DNA of 13,450 bases from Baffinella frigidus. Taxonomy: Eukaryota; Cryptophyceae; Cryptomonadales; Baffinellaceae. A program made the translations under genes and the position numbers. Each line of letters opens with the position of its first letter. Within the stretch, counting starts at the first letter, position 1. The stretch lies in contig MU646511.1 of assembly GCA_026770585.1 (NCBI GenBank), positions 541,554 to 555,003 on the forward strand, read 5' to 3'. Positions 1 to 8,205 of this stretch are shown piece after piece. The notes beneath the pieces are model-generated. The model made no database searches. It was given only the letters and a program-made list of their open reading frames with translations, and was not told the DNA's origin.

Positions 1-45
1 CCCACCCTCTCTCTCTCCCCCCCGCTGCAAACGTCGTTGTTGCAG

Positions 46-70
46 GAGGCTGAGCAGGGAGCCGAGCGAG
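46..70 (+). other. possible short plus-strand exon (EAEQGAER)
   Basis: A TTGTTGCAG acceptor-like site is followed by 25 bases reading EAEQGAER and then a GAG|GTCATG donor-like site. The short acidic/glutamine-rich peptide would suit a coiled coil. The only support is splice-site style and composition. The exon would belong to a plus-strand gene lying mostly outside the window. Chance is a serious alternative. Confidence 0.18.
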
Positions 71-109
71 GTCATGCGGGCCTGTGTCAGAGGTCATGCG
101 GGCCTGTGT
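68..109. repeat. 22-bp direct repeat, two copies
   Basis: The 20-base string GAGGTCATGCGGGCCTGTGT occurs at 68-87 and again at 90-109. A shorter remnant (GAGGTCATGCG) recurs near 192. The copies begin at the possible donor of the 46-70 exon candidate, so they may be another case of boundary duplication. Confidence 0.75.
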
Positions 110-678
110 GAGATATTTATTACATGTACTACCAACACGGCCGCCATGTGTGCACCCACGCCAGCCTGTGTCTGAGCAGAACCTCTAGAAAGAGGTCATG
201 CGCACTCTACTACACGCGCGAGGTGTGTGTAGGTTGGAGAAATCCAAGTGAGTGGGGAACTCTCTACGTAGTAACCCCAGATATGTATGGCCCTACGGTG
301 GTCCTGGGGGGGGGGGCGGCTCCTGATGAGCGAGGTACATGTACATATACCCCTGTACGGTTGCGCTCGGCAGGATTCCGCTCTGCAACACCCTGGATGC
401 TGGCGATGTCATGGGCACCTGTCATACATTTCATCACAAGCTCCATGCGCCGGACAAAGCCAGTGAATCCCCATTCCTTTACTCAATCCCTGCATCCCAG
501 AGCTCGAAAAGCCCCCGAGGCGGGCCTGTCCCACGCGAGTCCTCGCAAAGTCCTGGAGGCGTGCCTCGACGTCGAGGTGCCGCGAGGCTACTTGATTGGG
601 GCGGCTTCTTCCCCCCAAGGGCTCGTCCCCCAGGTCTTTGTTTCTGGGGACACCGTCCCGTGTAGGAATAGCCCATGT
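110..678. other. no gene recognised; one foldback-element arm
   Basis: Open frames here overlap on both strands and show no family resemblance, no codon bias and no clean splice structure. The one recognisable item is at about 292-350. It holds, in reverse orientation, the same string as the foldback element at 834-890: a poly-C run next to the TAGGACCACC-like core and a GAGCGAGGTAC arm. It looks like a half copy of that element. Confidence 0.5.
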
Positions 679-1024
679 AGGCTTAATTAGTCTAATTAGT
701 AAGGTTTTACTCATGACTTGAGTAAAGTCACACTAATGACTTTACACACAGGACTGTGTCCCGAGATTGTCCTTCGCAACGCGAGAGGGATACTCTACAG
801 AGACCCTGGTCCAGGACAAGCCCGGGGTGCTCTACAGGGGTACCTCGCTCATAAGAAACCGCCCCCCCCCTAGGACCACCATAGGGCCCTAGGCATAGGC
901 CTACAGTAGGATGCTAGGGGGTGGCACTTTGTTATGAGTGAGGTACCCCTGTACCGGCCTGAGGCGGGCTCGTCCTGGACCAGGTCCCTACATTCTCAGC
1001 AGGCTTAATTAGTCTAATTAGTAA
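679..1024. repeat. 24-bp direct repeats flanking the foldback element
   Basis: AGGCTTAATTAGTCTAATTA followed by GTAA occurs at 679-702 and at 1001-1024, 322 bp apart. Each is followed, directly or after about 20 bp, by a related AGTAAAGTCACACTRATGA stretch. The foldback element at 802-988 lies between them. The pair is longer than ordinary target-site duplications, so a tandem duplication or nested insertion is more likely. Confidence 0.7.
802..988. mobile_element. foldback / MITE-like element
   Basis: The two ends form long imperfect inverted repeats. 802-826 pairs with 964-988 (CCTGGTCCAGGAC against GTCCTGGACCAGG), and 834-859 pairs with 931-955 (ACAGGGGTACCTC against GAGGTACCCCTGT). There is no coding capacity. 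Related pieces occur inverted at about 292-350 and, more diverged, at 6656-6791, so it is a dispersed family. It lies about 70 bp past the stop codon of the coiled-coil gene and may be in its 3' untranslated region. Confidence 0.65.
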
Positions 1025-1055
1025 AGTCACACTGATGACCTGACACAGATTGTTC

Positions 1056-4000
1056 TCAGCAAAGCGAGAAGGCTTTCTGCAGGTTGCGAGCCCCGCAGGG
1101 GGAGGTGAACAGGCCCTGCCTCTGCAGCGGCAGCGCCGGCGTCGTCTTCAGCCTCGCCACCTGTTCAAGGGTTTAGGAATCAGGGTTTAGGATTTGTGGT
1201 TTGGGGTTTGGGGTGTGGGGTTTGGGGTTTAGGGTTTAGGGCTTGGGGGTTGGGGGTTGGGGTGTTGGGGTTTAGGGGAGAGGGTTTCGGGTTTCTGGGA
1301 GAGGAGGGGTCGGCACCTCGGCTTGGAGGACCCTGGAGGTTTCCGTGATCTGGTGGAGCACCGCCAGCAGCTGCAGAAGCTGCGCCGTGTGAGTTTCGCC
1401 CACCTGCTTTAGGGCTTTGGGTTTAGAGTTTGGGGCTTAGGGTTTAGGATTTAGGGTATAGGGTTTAGGGTATAGTGTATAGGGTTTAGGGCGTCGGGCT
1501 TAGGGTTGGGGGGTTCTAGCAACTGCAGGTGTGAGGTTGAAAAACAAAAAAACAAAGTCTCTGCACTTGACCAAACGCGTCGATTTTTGTACCGCGACGA
1601 CGACGAGCAGGATTTGTATGCCATGCATTGACGCATCAAAGCACCACGAAAAATTCAACCTGTGTGCCATGGCACTCCCTGAAATGTTGACGTCGTCGTG
1701 GGACGCACCTGCTCAGTGAGCTTCGCCGCCTCGATCTTCGCAGCCTCGAGCTTCTCCGTGCACTCGGCTTCGCACTCGTTGAGCTTTGCTGTCCCGGCTG
1801 CCTTCTCTGTCTGCACCTCCGCCTGGTGTAGGGTTTCGGGTTTAGTGTTTGGGGTTTAGGGTTCAGGGTTTCGGGTGTAGGGTTTAGAGTTTAGGGTTTA
1901 GGGTTTGGGGTTTGGGGTTTGGGGTTTGGGGTTTGGGGTTTGAGGTTTAGGGTGTACCTCCAGCTCAGCCTTGTACTCTTCCTCTCGCTGGTGGAGCTCG
2001 GCCGCGTGCCCTGATTTAGGGGTGAGTGTTTAGTGTTTGGTGTTCAGGGTTTAGGATTTTACGGTTGACTGGTTTGAGGTTCAGGAGGAGGGGGGGTTGG
2101 TTGCCTTGCTCCAGGGTTACGGGTTTAGGGTTTAGGGTTTAGGGTTCAGGGTTCAGCGTTTAGGGTGTAGAGTGTAGGGTGTCGGGTTTACCTTGCTCCC
2201 CCTCGTGCAGCTCCGCCTTGGTTGTCAGAAGCTCACCACCCACGCGCTGCAGCTCATCCTGGTTCACGGTGTAGCGTTTAGGGTTTGGGGTTTGGGGTGT
2301 GGGGCTTAGGGTTTATGGTTGGGGGTTTGGGGTTTAGGGTTTGGGATTTAGGGTTTAGTGTTTAGGGTTTAAGGTTTGGGGTGTAGGGTTTAAGGTTCGG
2401 GGTTTAGGGTGTACACCTTGGTCGTCTTCAACTGATCCCGTACAGCTTCCTCGCGCAGCGCGGCCGCATGGAGCTCTGTCGCGTGATCTGTGTTTAGGGT
2501 TTAGGGTTTAGGGTTCAGGGTTTGGAACTTGGTTTTAGGGTTGAGGGGTTAGGGGTTGGGGGTCAATGTTTAGTGTTTAGGGGTTTAGGGATTAGGGGCT
2601 GATGAGGGTGTAGGGTTGAGGGTGTATCAGGGTGTATGGTTGAGGGTGTACCTTGATCAGGGTGTAGGGTTGAGGATGTACCTTGCTTCAGCTCGTGGCG
2701 TTCCGACCAGTGGTGTTCCCCGAGATGCATTCGCTGCGCCTTCAGCTCCGCCTCCAGCTCTGCTTTACGGTTCAGGGTCAGCTCCGCCTCCAGCTCTGTT
2801 TTACGGTTCAGGGTTTAGGGTGCAGGGTAAGGGTTTAGGGATTAGGGTTTAGTTAGGGGTTCGTTAGGGTTTAGTTAGGATGCAGGGTTCAGGGTTTAAG
2901 GTGTGACCTTGCTCGAGCTCTTGAAGCTCAACCTCGTGGTCTCCCGAGAACACCACCAGGCACGCCTGCAGAGGGTACGGTTCAGGCTTTCGGGTTTAGG
3001 GTTCAGGGTTTGGAGTTGAGGGTTTAGGGTGTAGGGTTAAGTGTGTAGGGTTGAGGGACGACGACGAATGGAGAGAAAGCGAGAAAGGCGTGCGTACCGT
3101 CGGGTGGTCTGCCCCTGGCGAGTGCGCCTCCATCTCCGCTTTGTGAGCGTCCTGGCGCTGTTCGAGCTCCGCCAAGTGGTCTGCGTTTAGGGGTTCGGGT
3201 TCAATGTTTAGTGTTTAGTGTTTAGGGGTGTAGGGTTGAGGGTGTACCTTGCTCCAGCGCTTGGAGCTCCGCCCAGTGATCTTCCCCGAGTCTCTGTTTC
3301 TGCGCCTCCAGCTCCGCCCTGTGCTCCGCCTCACGCTGCGAGATGCTTAGGGTTTAGGGTGTAGGGTGTAGGGCGGTTGAGGGTGCCTCACGCTGCACCC
3401 CACAGTCCAACCACCGTAACCTACCCCATGCAAGTTCTGTCCCAGGACGACGACTAATCCGAGCAGGGTTTGAATCAGCCTCAGGTTTGGGGTTGAGTGT
3501 TGAAGGTTTAGGGTTTAGGGTCTCTCGGGACTCGCCTGATCCCAGAGCGCCTCGAAGAGTTGGCGTTGTTCCTCGAGCTGAGCCTGGCACTTGTCGTCGA
3601 GCGCCTTGTTCGCCGGAGCATCTTGGAACCCACCCTCGACCCACTCCTCGATCCGCGCCCGCTTCGCACCTATCGTTCGGGGGTTCAGGTTCAGGGTTCA
3701 GGGTTCAGGGTTCATGGGCTGGGGTTTAGGGTGCACCCGCCGGCCCTTGGCCCTCCTCGTCCGAAGGACGAGGAGGGTGGGTTGTTCAGGGAGCAGGGCT
3801 GTAGGGTGTAGGGTGTAGGATAAACCGGCGAGGCTTGGGCCCTCCTCGTCCCGCGGGCGCCGTGCGGCCTTTTCGTGAACTCCGACTTGCGCATTCGCTG
3901 GAGGGGCGTTCTTGGGCGCGGGGACCTCCCGTGGTACACGCCGGGAACGGTCTGAACGCTCGCCGATCTCCTCCGCGCTTGCTTCTCCGCCGACGCCCCC

Positions 4001-4237
4001 ACCCCCACTTCCCCTCCCAGTTTTGGCGCCGAAAATCTCTGTGCCCACACCGTCTGCGTCCTGGCCCTCCTCCACTCCGCCCTTCGCCTCCTCGCCCTGA
4101 TCACTTCCCCCATCCTCTCCCTCGTCTGAATCCCACACCTCGTCGACCTGTAGCATCTCGTCCTCTTGGCTGTCTGTCTCTGAACTGAGGTATGGTGCTT
4201 CCGCCCCACCCCACGCACTCCCACCATGCATCAGCAT
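1056..4237 (-). CDS. coiled-coil protein, 12 exons, unrecognised family
   Basis: Exons, 5' to 3' on the minus strand: 4237-3826, 3669-3536, 3335-3248, 3180-3098, 2965-2908, 2759-2682 (or from 2795), 2487-2417, 2258-2192, 2010-1958, 1822-1709, 1403-1317, 1160-1056. All phases join, giving 1350 nt and 449 residues before a TGA. The first ATG (4237) has A at -3. The frame is open upstream to a TGA near 4375, so an earlier exon is possible. Residues 1-138 are acidic, Gly/Ser-rich and probably disordered (EVWDSDEGEDGG, then a basic patch SDRSRRVPREVP). From about 139 to 415 the protein is Glu/Gln/Ala/Leu-rich with heptad-like spacing (KALDDKCQAQLEEQRQLFEA, EAECTEKLEAAKIEAAKL), typical of a coiled coil. 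The C-terminal 34 residues are not acidic. No catalytic motif or membrane segment is seen. A structural or tethering role is only a guess. Confidence 0.74.
2682..2795 (-). repeat. in-frame 36-bp duplication at the exon 6 acceptor
   Basis: On the minus strand the string CTGAACCGTAAARCAG plus the next 20 bases occurs twice, 36 bp apart (plus-strand TTTACGGTTCAGGG at 2764 and 2800). Both copies end in a CAG that can act as acceptor, and both keep the frame. Using the outer acceptor (exon high end 2795) adds 12 residues that repeat the ELEAEL motif; the inner one (2759) does not. The segment is therefore both an exon-boundary duplication and a possible alternative splice site. Confidence 0.75.
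3534..3535 (-). other. GC-AG intron donor after exon 2
   Basis: Exon 2 of the coiled-coil gene ends EALWDQ and the next bases are GCGAGT, i.e. CAG|GCGAGT. This matches the GC-donor consensus and keeps phase 0 into exon 3 (REAEHRAELEAQ). The nearest GT (4 bases on) would break the frame. Confidence 0.6.
3735..3777. repeat. perfect 12-bp hairpin made from an exon-end copy
   Basis: CCCTCCTCGTCC, loop GAA, GGACGAGGAGGG (3751-3777) is a perfect inverted repeat inside intron 1. One arm plus its flank copies the 3' end of exon 1: the exon reads DEEGPSLAG then GTTTAT, and the copy, on the minus strand, reads DEEGQGPAG then GTGCAC. The hairpin could hide or present a second donor. Confidence 0.7.
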
Positions 4238-4944
4238 GTTCGCGTCTTCGACTGTGCCGCGTTGGGCGGTCGGGGCGTGGTTGGGCACGTGAGTGATTCC
4301 GTTTGGAAATGCTCGTGCAAGCCTCGGAGAATCCTCGGGCAAGCCTCGTTCAAAAGCAATCTGGTCTCAACGGTGTTTTTGGAATATTGTTTTTTTTCTG
4401 ACCTGGTCACCAAGTTTCCCTATGCCCTCAGATGCCGGGCATGGCGGGACGCGATCTGCCATGGGGAAACTCACATTCCTGGTCATCACCTGGGTCATCA
4501 CCTGGTCATCTTGACGACTGTAGTAAAGTTCCAGAACAATCTAGATTGGATCACGGGTGTGTCCTAAACTTACCCTTTACTACACGAATAACTCTGGAGG
4601 AATCACACTTGCAGCCTTCTATTCGACAACGAAGTGTGTACAAGTGTACATGCCGGAATTGGAGCCCTTTTGGTCGGTTTTCTCGCAAATATCGTTGTAC
4701 GAGCTCCTAAACCTGTACGAGTACCCCTCCTCGTCGGGCCGACGACGAGGACCTGAGAGCCTCCTGCCCCTGTGTCATTGCTGAATCGATGTTGGGAGTT
4801 CAAAGAAGGATCCTAGGACCTACGCTGCGTTGCGGCGCACCGGGACTAGGATCCTAGACAGGCAAATCACGCCACTAGGAAGCTTCGTAGGGATTTCGAG
4901 GAGCCGCGCCCCGTCCTGCGCAAAAAAAAAAAGACCAAATAAAT
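4238..4944. other. intergenic or 5' region, no gene; two palindromes
   Basis: No exon with family resemblance is visible and the open frames look random. Two palindromic elements occur. CCTCCTCGTCGGGCCGACGA followed by CGAGG at 4727-4751 is a near-perfect hairpin. AGGATCCTAGG and CTAGGATCCTA at about 4807 and 4845 pair around a 28-bp spacer. The upstream promoter of the coiled-coil gene should lie here, but no box is recognisable. Confidence 0.5.
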
Positions 4945-5700
4945 AGGGATTAGGGATTAGAGTTTGATGTGCAGGGTGCCGGGTTGAAGTTTCAGGGTCT
5001 ACGTACGTAGGATTTAGGCTTCCAGGATTAGAGATTAAGGACTAGGGATTTAAGTTCGGACCACGGCAGAATCTGTACCGCTTCTTGAGGCTTTCAACGC
5101 TGAAAAAAATCAGGACATAATCAGACTCTGAAATATTTCAGTGTGTTCTGAGATGAGATGAGGGATGATGGTTTAGGGTTTAGGGTTTAGGGTTTAGGTT
5201 TTAGGGTTTGGGGGGTGGGGTTTGGGGTTTAGGGTTTTGAGTTTAGGGTTTATGGTTTAGGTTTTGGGGTTTAGGAAACAAAGTTTAGGCTTTAGGGGTT
5301 AGAGTTTAGAGGTTAGCGATCAGCGATTGGGCACCAGGCTTTACGCGTTAGAGATCCGGGATCAGGGATTAGGGAGGGGTTTAAATTCGAGACGAGTCAG
5401 AATCTGTCCCGCTCCTGAAGGCTGTCAACAGCGAAGATAAGGGTACATATGCTGGTGAAGGCATAAAAAAACAGGCTTCAAAAATAGAATCAATCGGGGT
5501 TCAGATTCTGGGTTGTTCCGATATGATATTAGGGATTTGGGTTTAGGGTTTAATGTTTAGTGTTTGGGGTTTTGGGTTTCGGGTTTGGGGATTAGGGTTC
5601 AGGGTTTCGGTTTTAGGCTGCAAGGTCTAGGGTTTCGCGATTAGCGATTAGCGATTAGGCAGCTTTAGCGATTAGGCAGCTTTAGCGATTAGCGATAAGG
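4945..5700. repeat. two ~331-bp degenerate repeat units with TTTAGGG variants
   Basis: Each unit holds a unique-looking core (CAGAATCTGTMCCGCTYCTK at 5068 and 5399) followed by an A-rich stretch and then TTTAGGG, TTTGGGG or GATTAGGG variants. The core starts are 331 bp apart. On the minus strand the cores read FSVESLKKRYRFC and FAVDSLQERDRF, so protein-like similarity is kept, but the second ends in a stop and no splice context is clear. The unit ends with short GCGATTAGCGATTAG repeats near 5636-5700. Confidence 0.6.
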
Positions 5701-5702
5701 CA

Positions 5703-6230
5703 CGACTCAGGATTTGGGCAAGATGACTCAAGATTTTGTCAGAAAGACTCAGGGTTTAGTCAGAAAGACTCAGGATTTACCCAGAAAGACTCAGGATTCA
5801 GTCAGAAAGACTCAGGGTCTAGTCAAAAATATCTGGGATTGACACAGCACACAGCAAGACTCAGGATTGTTTCATGATTCGCTTATAATTCACTCAGAGG
5901 GACTTAGGGTTCAGTGAAAAAACACTGAGGATTTGCCCAAAAAGACTCATGATTCACTCAGAAAGACACATGATTTACCCAGAAAGACTTGGGACTTAGT
6001 CAGAAAGACTCAGGACTAGAAAGACTAAGGATTTACTAGAAAGACTAAGGATTTACCTAGAAAAATTCAGGAATAGGTCAAAAAAACTTGGGATTGACCC
6101 ATAAAAACTCAGGACCCGCCCATAAAAACTAAAAACTTGGGATTCGCCCAGAAAGACTCAGGATTCAGTCAGAAAGACCCAGGATTGACCCAGAAAGACT
6201 CAGGATTCACTCAGAGGGACTCGGGAGAGA
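5703..6230. repeat. 21-bp minisatellite (AGAAAGACTCAGGATTYAST type)
   Basis: About two dozen degenerate head-to-tail copies of a 21-base unit close to AGAAAGACTCAGGATTCAGT plus C fill the interval. Some copies vary to GATTTACCC, GATTGACCC or CATGATT. No open frame spans it. It is AT-richer than its surroundings and has no link to the heptamer repeats. Confidence 0.85.
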
Positions 6231-6655
6231 GTTTGCAGGCACAACGTGTAGTGAAACACCCAGTTCCCGGTAAAAACTGGTGTTTTTTACTTTAAACTGC
6301 CTGGTGTTGGAGGCCACCCAGCCCTGCCTTCGAACACCCGTGCGAGGGGCCCGAATTATTGACATGCAGCGCGACACGTGACAGCGACCGCGTGGTGGTC
6401 AGCTCGCGGCGGCCGGCAGAGCCACTTTGATGGGTCGCCGAGCTCAACAACTCATGGGTCACCTTTACCTTGACTTGTCGGCCACACTAGTAAGGACACG
6501 CACCGCCCAAAGAAATCACAGATTTATTCGGTTCGCAACCAACATGGCCACCATTCATTCTCTTCCGAGAAGGCCTGGTTTCACTAGGACCGCTCTGGGG
6601 CCATGCAGTGGGGTCGTGACTAGGAAAAGGCCTGCAAGTACCGCAGCGCCGTGGG
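6231..6655. other. no gene recognised
   Basis: Moderately GC-rich unique sequence. A 94-codon plus-strand frame at 6427-6711 runs into the foldback element and has no recognisable domain or splice structure, so it is not called. The string GTAAGGACACGC at about 6491 recurs at 6786, which links this stretch to the neighbouring element. Confidence 0.4.
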
Positions 6656-6791
6656 ACCTACAGGGTTACTTCGCTCACAAGAAGGCGCACCCCCCTAGGT
6701 CCCTACAGTAGGCCTATCCATAGCCCTGCGGTGGGCCTTGCATGTCCTTATTCACGAGTAACTCCTGTACAGGGGTTACTCGCGAGTAAGG
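6656..6791. mobile_element. second foldback / MITE-like element
   Basis: The left arm ACAGGGTTACTTCGCTCACA (6660 onward) pairs imperfectly with the region ending near 6770. The right part alone forms a hairpin: CCTTATTCACGAGTAAC pairs with GTTACTCGCGAGTAAGG around TCCTGTACAGG (6747-6791), with the perfect palindrome TTACTCGCGAGTAA at its end. The order of parts (arm, poly-C, TAGGNCC core, CTACAGTAGG, arm) matches the element at 802-988, so they are one family. Confidence 0.6.
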
Positions 6792-7103
6792 ACACGCGTC
6801 TCAGAGGCGGTCGGTGCGTAAAATTAAAAACCTAAGGTCCTACGGAATCCTGTCGGTTGGCGGTCCTTAAGTTACGGCACGCACACAAAAAACGGTCGGT
6901 GTGCGTTCCTTGGTTTATTGAGGTCCACATTTCAGAATCTGGCGAGTGTCCTTAAATTGTGTGCCCTGAATCGCGAGTATCCCCTGTAGACCTGCTGGGG
7001 GTCAAATACGACCCCCTCGATGTCTGAAACCCCCGCGCCACTTGAGGGATACTCTACACAGACTAACGCGGCATCAAGCTTGCAAGACGGCGCCTGGCTC
7101 AGG
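6792..7103. other. no gene; foldback-family fragments
   Basis: No coding signal was found. GAGGGATACTCTACACAGAC near 7045 resembles GAGGGATACTCTACAGAGAC at 786 beside the first foldback element. GGTCGGTGCGT (6808) recurs as GGTCGGTGTGCGT (6894). These look like pieces of the same dispersed repeat family. Confidence 0.4.
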
Positions 7104-7184
7104 CCACGTCTGGTAAGGGTATGCATCCCGCCACGTCTGGTAGGGGTATGCATCCCGCCACGCCTGGTAGGGGTATGCATCCCC
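7104..7184. repeat. 27-bp tandem repeat, three copies
   Basis: Units at 7104-7130, 7131-7157 and 7158-7184 share CCACGYCTGGTARGGGTATG then CATCCCG. All three keep an open frame on both strands only because 27 is a multiple of three. No gene context supports translation. Confidence 0.85.
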
Positions 7185-7667
7185 CCCCACGCAGGCAGGG
7201 ACCACGGAGATAGGTCATGCATACATGTCCTCTCACAACCATTCGTGGGCCAGGCACTGAAATTAGTCCTGAGATGTACAGTGTGCGCTGACACTCGCTT
7301 CGCGGCACTAGCGAGGGCCTGCAACTGCACAGCGATACATGTACTCGACACAGTACAGAGACTACATGTAACGCGAAGTGAAGGTAGCGAGGCGCCGACG
7401 GAACCACGCGCGCACCCCCGTCCCCCCGCTGCCCCCGCCAGGCCCCACCTCCTCCAACCCTCTCTGCACCGTGTAGGGACAAAATTAGTACATTCAACAG
7501 GTTATGAGCCTCGAATATCAGGCAAATTGGCACGGGGCTTGGAGCCATTTCTTGATTTTATCAGGGGGTTTGTACCAGGAAGGCGCGAGGCAACTAGCGT
7601 TTTGTCTGGGGACCTCGCCGGCTGGCCGCACCATTTCAAATAATAAATACATAAATCCCTATAAATA
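7185..7667. other. no gene recognised
   Basis: Mixed sequence with a proline-codon-rich stretch around 7400-7460. It shows no domain, no plausible splice chain and no repeats of note. Missing NSF exons (start of D2) were looked for here on the minus strand and not found. Confidence 0.4.
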
Positions 7668-7741
7668 AAACTAAGCTCCTCCATCGCTCTCTAAAGGTTC
7701 TTAGCACCCTAGGGTGCAATAGCGTTGGAGGAGCTCAGGTT
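7668..7741. repeat. hairpin with palindromic core
   Basis: AAGCTCCTCCATCGCT (about 7671-7686) pairs with AGCGTTGGAGGAGCT (about 7723-7737). The perfect 14-bp palindrome GCACCCTAGGGTGC (7704-7717) sits in the loop. Next to it, CTTTACACACAGG (7754) also occurs at about 740 beside the first foldback element. A small foldback transposon relative is likely. Confidence 0.6.
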
Positions 7742-7798
7742 TACACCAGAGGGCTTTACACACAGGTTTGTAAAGTTTTAATTCTGGGTGGGAGGTAC

Positions 7799-7867
7799 CT
7801 CGAAGTGATTGATGGTAACCCCCACTTGCTCGTCCGGGTGATGCACCACCCTATCGGCAGTAACGTT
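7799..7867 (-). pseudogene. extra copy of the NSF pre-D2 exon (VGVTINHFE)
   Basis: With acceptor CTAG at 7868 and donor GAG|GTACCT at 7797-7798, the minus strand reads 23 open codons ending PDEQVGVTINHFE. NSF proteins have an (I/V)xVTMDDF segment here, between D1 and D2. The 3' 27 bases match the copy at 8087-8113 at 22 positions. It starts in phase 0, unlike the main exon (8206-8294), which needs a 2-base start, so it cannot simply replace that exon. It may be an alternative exon or a decaying copy. Confidence 0.5.
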
Positions 7868-8086
7868 CTAGCTCTGCCTCACTCGGGTTGAACAACTGAG
7901 ACCATTCTCATGAGGGACCTAGCTCTGCCTCACTCGGGAGACCTGCCTCTGCTTCACGCGGGTTGACCCTCCATTCTCACGTTGACATGCTGGGTGTGCG
8001 CTACAAATTCGTCAACGTTGGAGTGCAAAAGAGCCCGGACGCACCAAAGAGGTGAGCCAAAATAGACTGAGATATGGATAGGGTAC

Positions 8087-8113
8087 CTCGAAGTCGTCGA
8101 TGCTAACCCGCAC
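8087..8113 (-). pseudogene. extra copy of the NSF exon end (VRVSIDDFE + donor)
   Basis: The minus strand reads VRVSIDDFE then GTACCC. The real exon 93 bp upstream reads VRVSVDDFQ then GTACGC. The two match at 24 of 27 bases, and the changes are V/I, D/D (silent) and Q/E, all conservative. Only the exon end and the donor are copied; a CT-repeat lies on its 5' side instead of the rest of the exon. Confidence 0.7.
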
Positions 8114-8200
8114 CCTCTCTCTGTCTCTGTCTCTGTCTCTGTCTGTCTCTGTCTGTCTCTCTGACTCTCTGTCTCTGTCCCCCTGACTCTCTCTCTCTCG
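8112..8200. repeat. CTGTCT microsatellite
   Basis: An imperfect CTCTGT/CTGTCT array between two copies of the VRVSxDDF exon end. On the minus strand it would be read as a Glu/Arg/Thr-rich run if the intron were retained; the frame stays open through it to about 7954. Confidence 0.85.
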
Positions 8201-8205
8201 CGTAC

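Larger units (their letters stand above)
1161..3825 (-). repeat. introns built from CCCTAAA-type heptamers
   Basis: The eleven introns of the coiled-coil gene (67 to 305 bp) are mostly degenerate TTTAGGG, TTTGGGG and GTGTAGGG repeats on the plus strand, so CCCTAAA/CCCCAAA in the pre-mRNA. The repeats stop sharply at splice sites and are absent from exons. Many acceptors sit directly on a heptamer, for example CCCTAAATCAG at 2011 and CCCTAAAGCAG at 1404. Intron 10 (1404-1708) also carries about 190 bp of non-repeat DNA (1516-1705), and intron 2 (3336-3535) about 95 bp (3391-3485). Confidence 0.85.

Noticed and set aside
124-714. 188-codon plus-strand and 101-codon minus-strand frames
   Set aside because: No recognisable motif, starts not convincing, and both run through a foldback-element arm.
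3835-4188. 117-codon plus-strand frame, Pro/Arg-rich
   Set aside because: Shadow of the acidic exon 1 of the coiled-coil gene on the other strand.
3826-4342. Start of the coiled-coil protein at 4342
   Set aside because: The codon there is TTG, not ATG. The first ATG in frame is at 4237 with A at -3.
7020-7643. 207-codon plus-strand frame and 139/149-codon minus-strand frames
   Set aside because: They share the 27-bp triplicate, have no domain or codon bias, and cover each other. No splice context.
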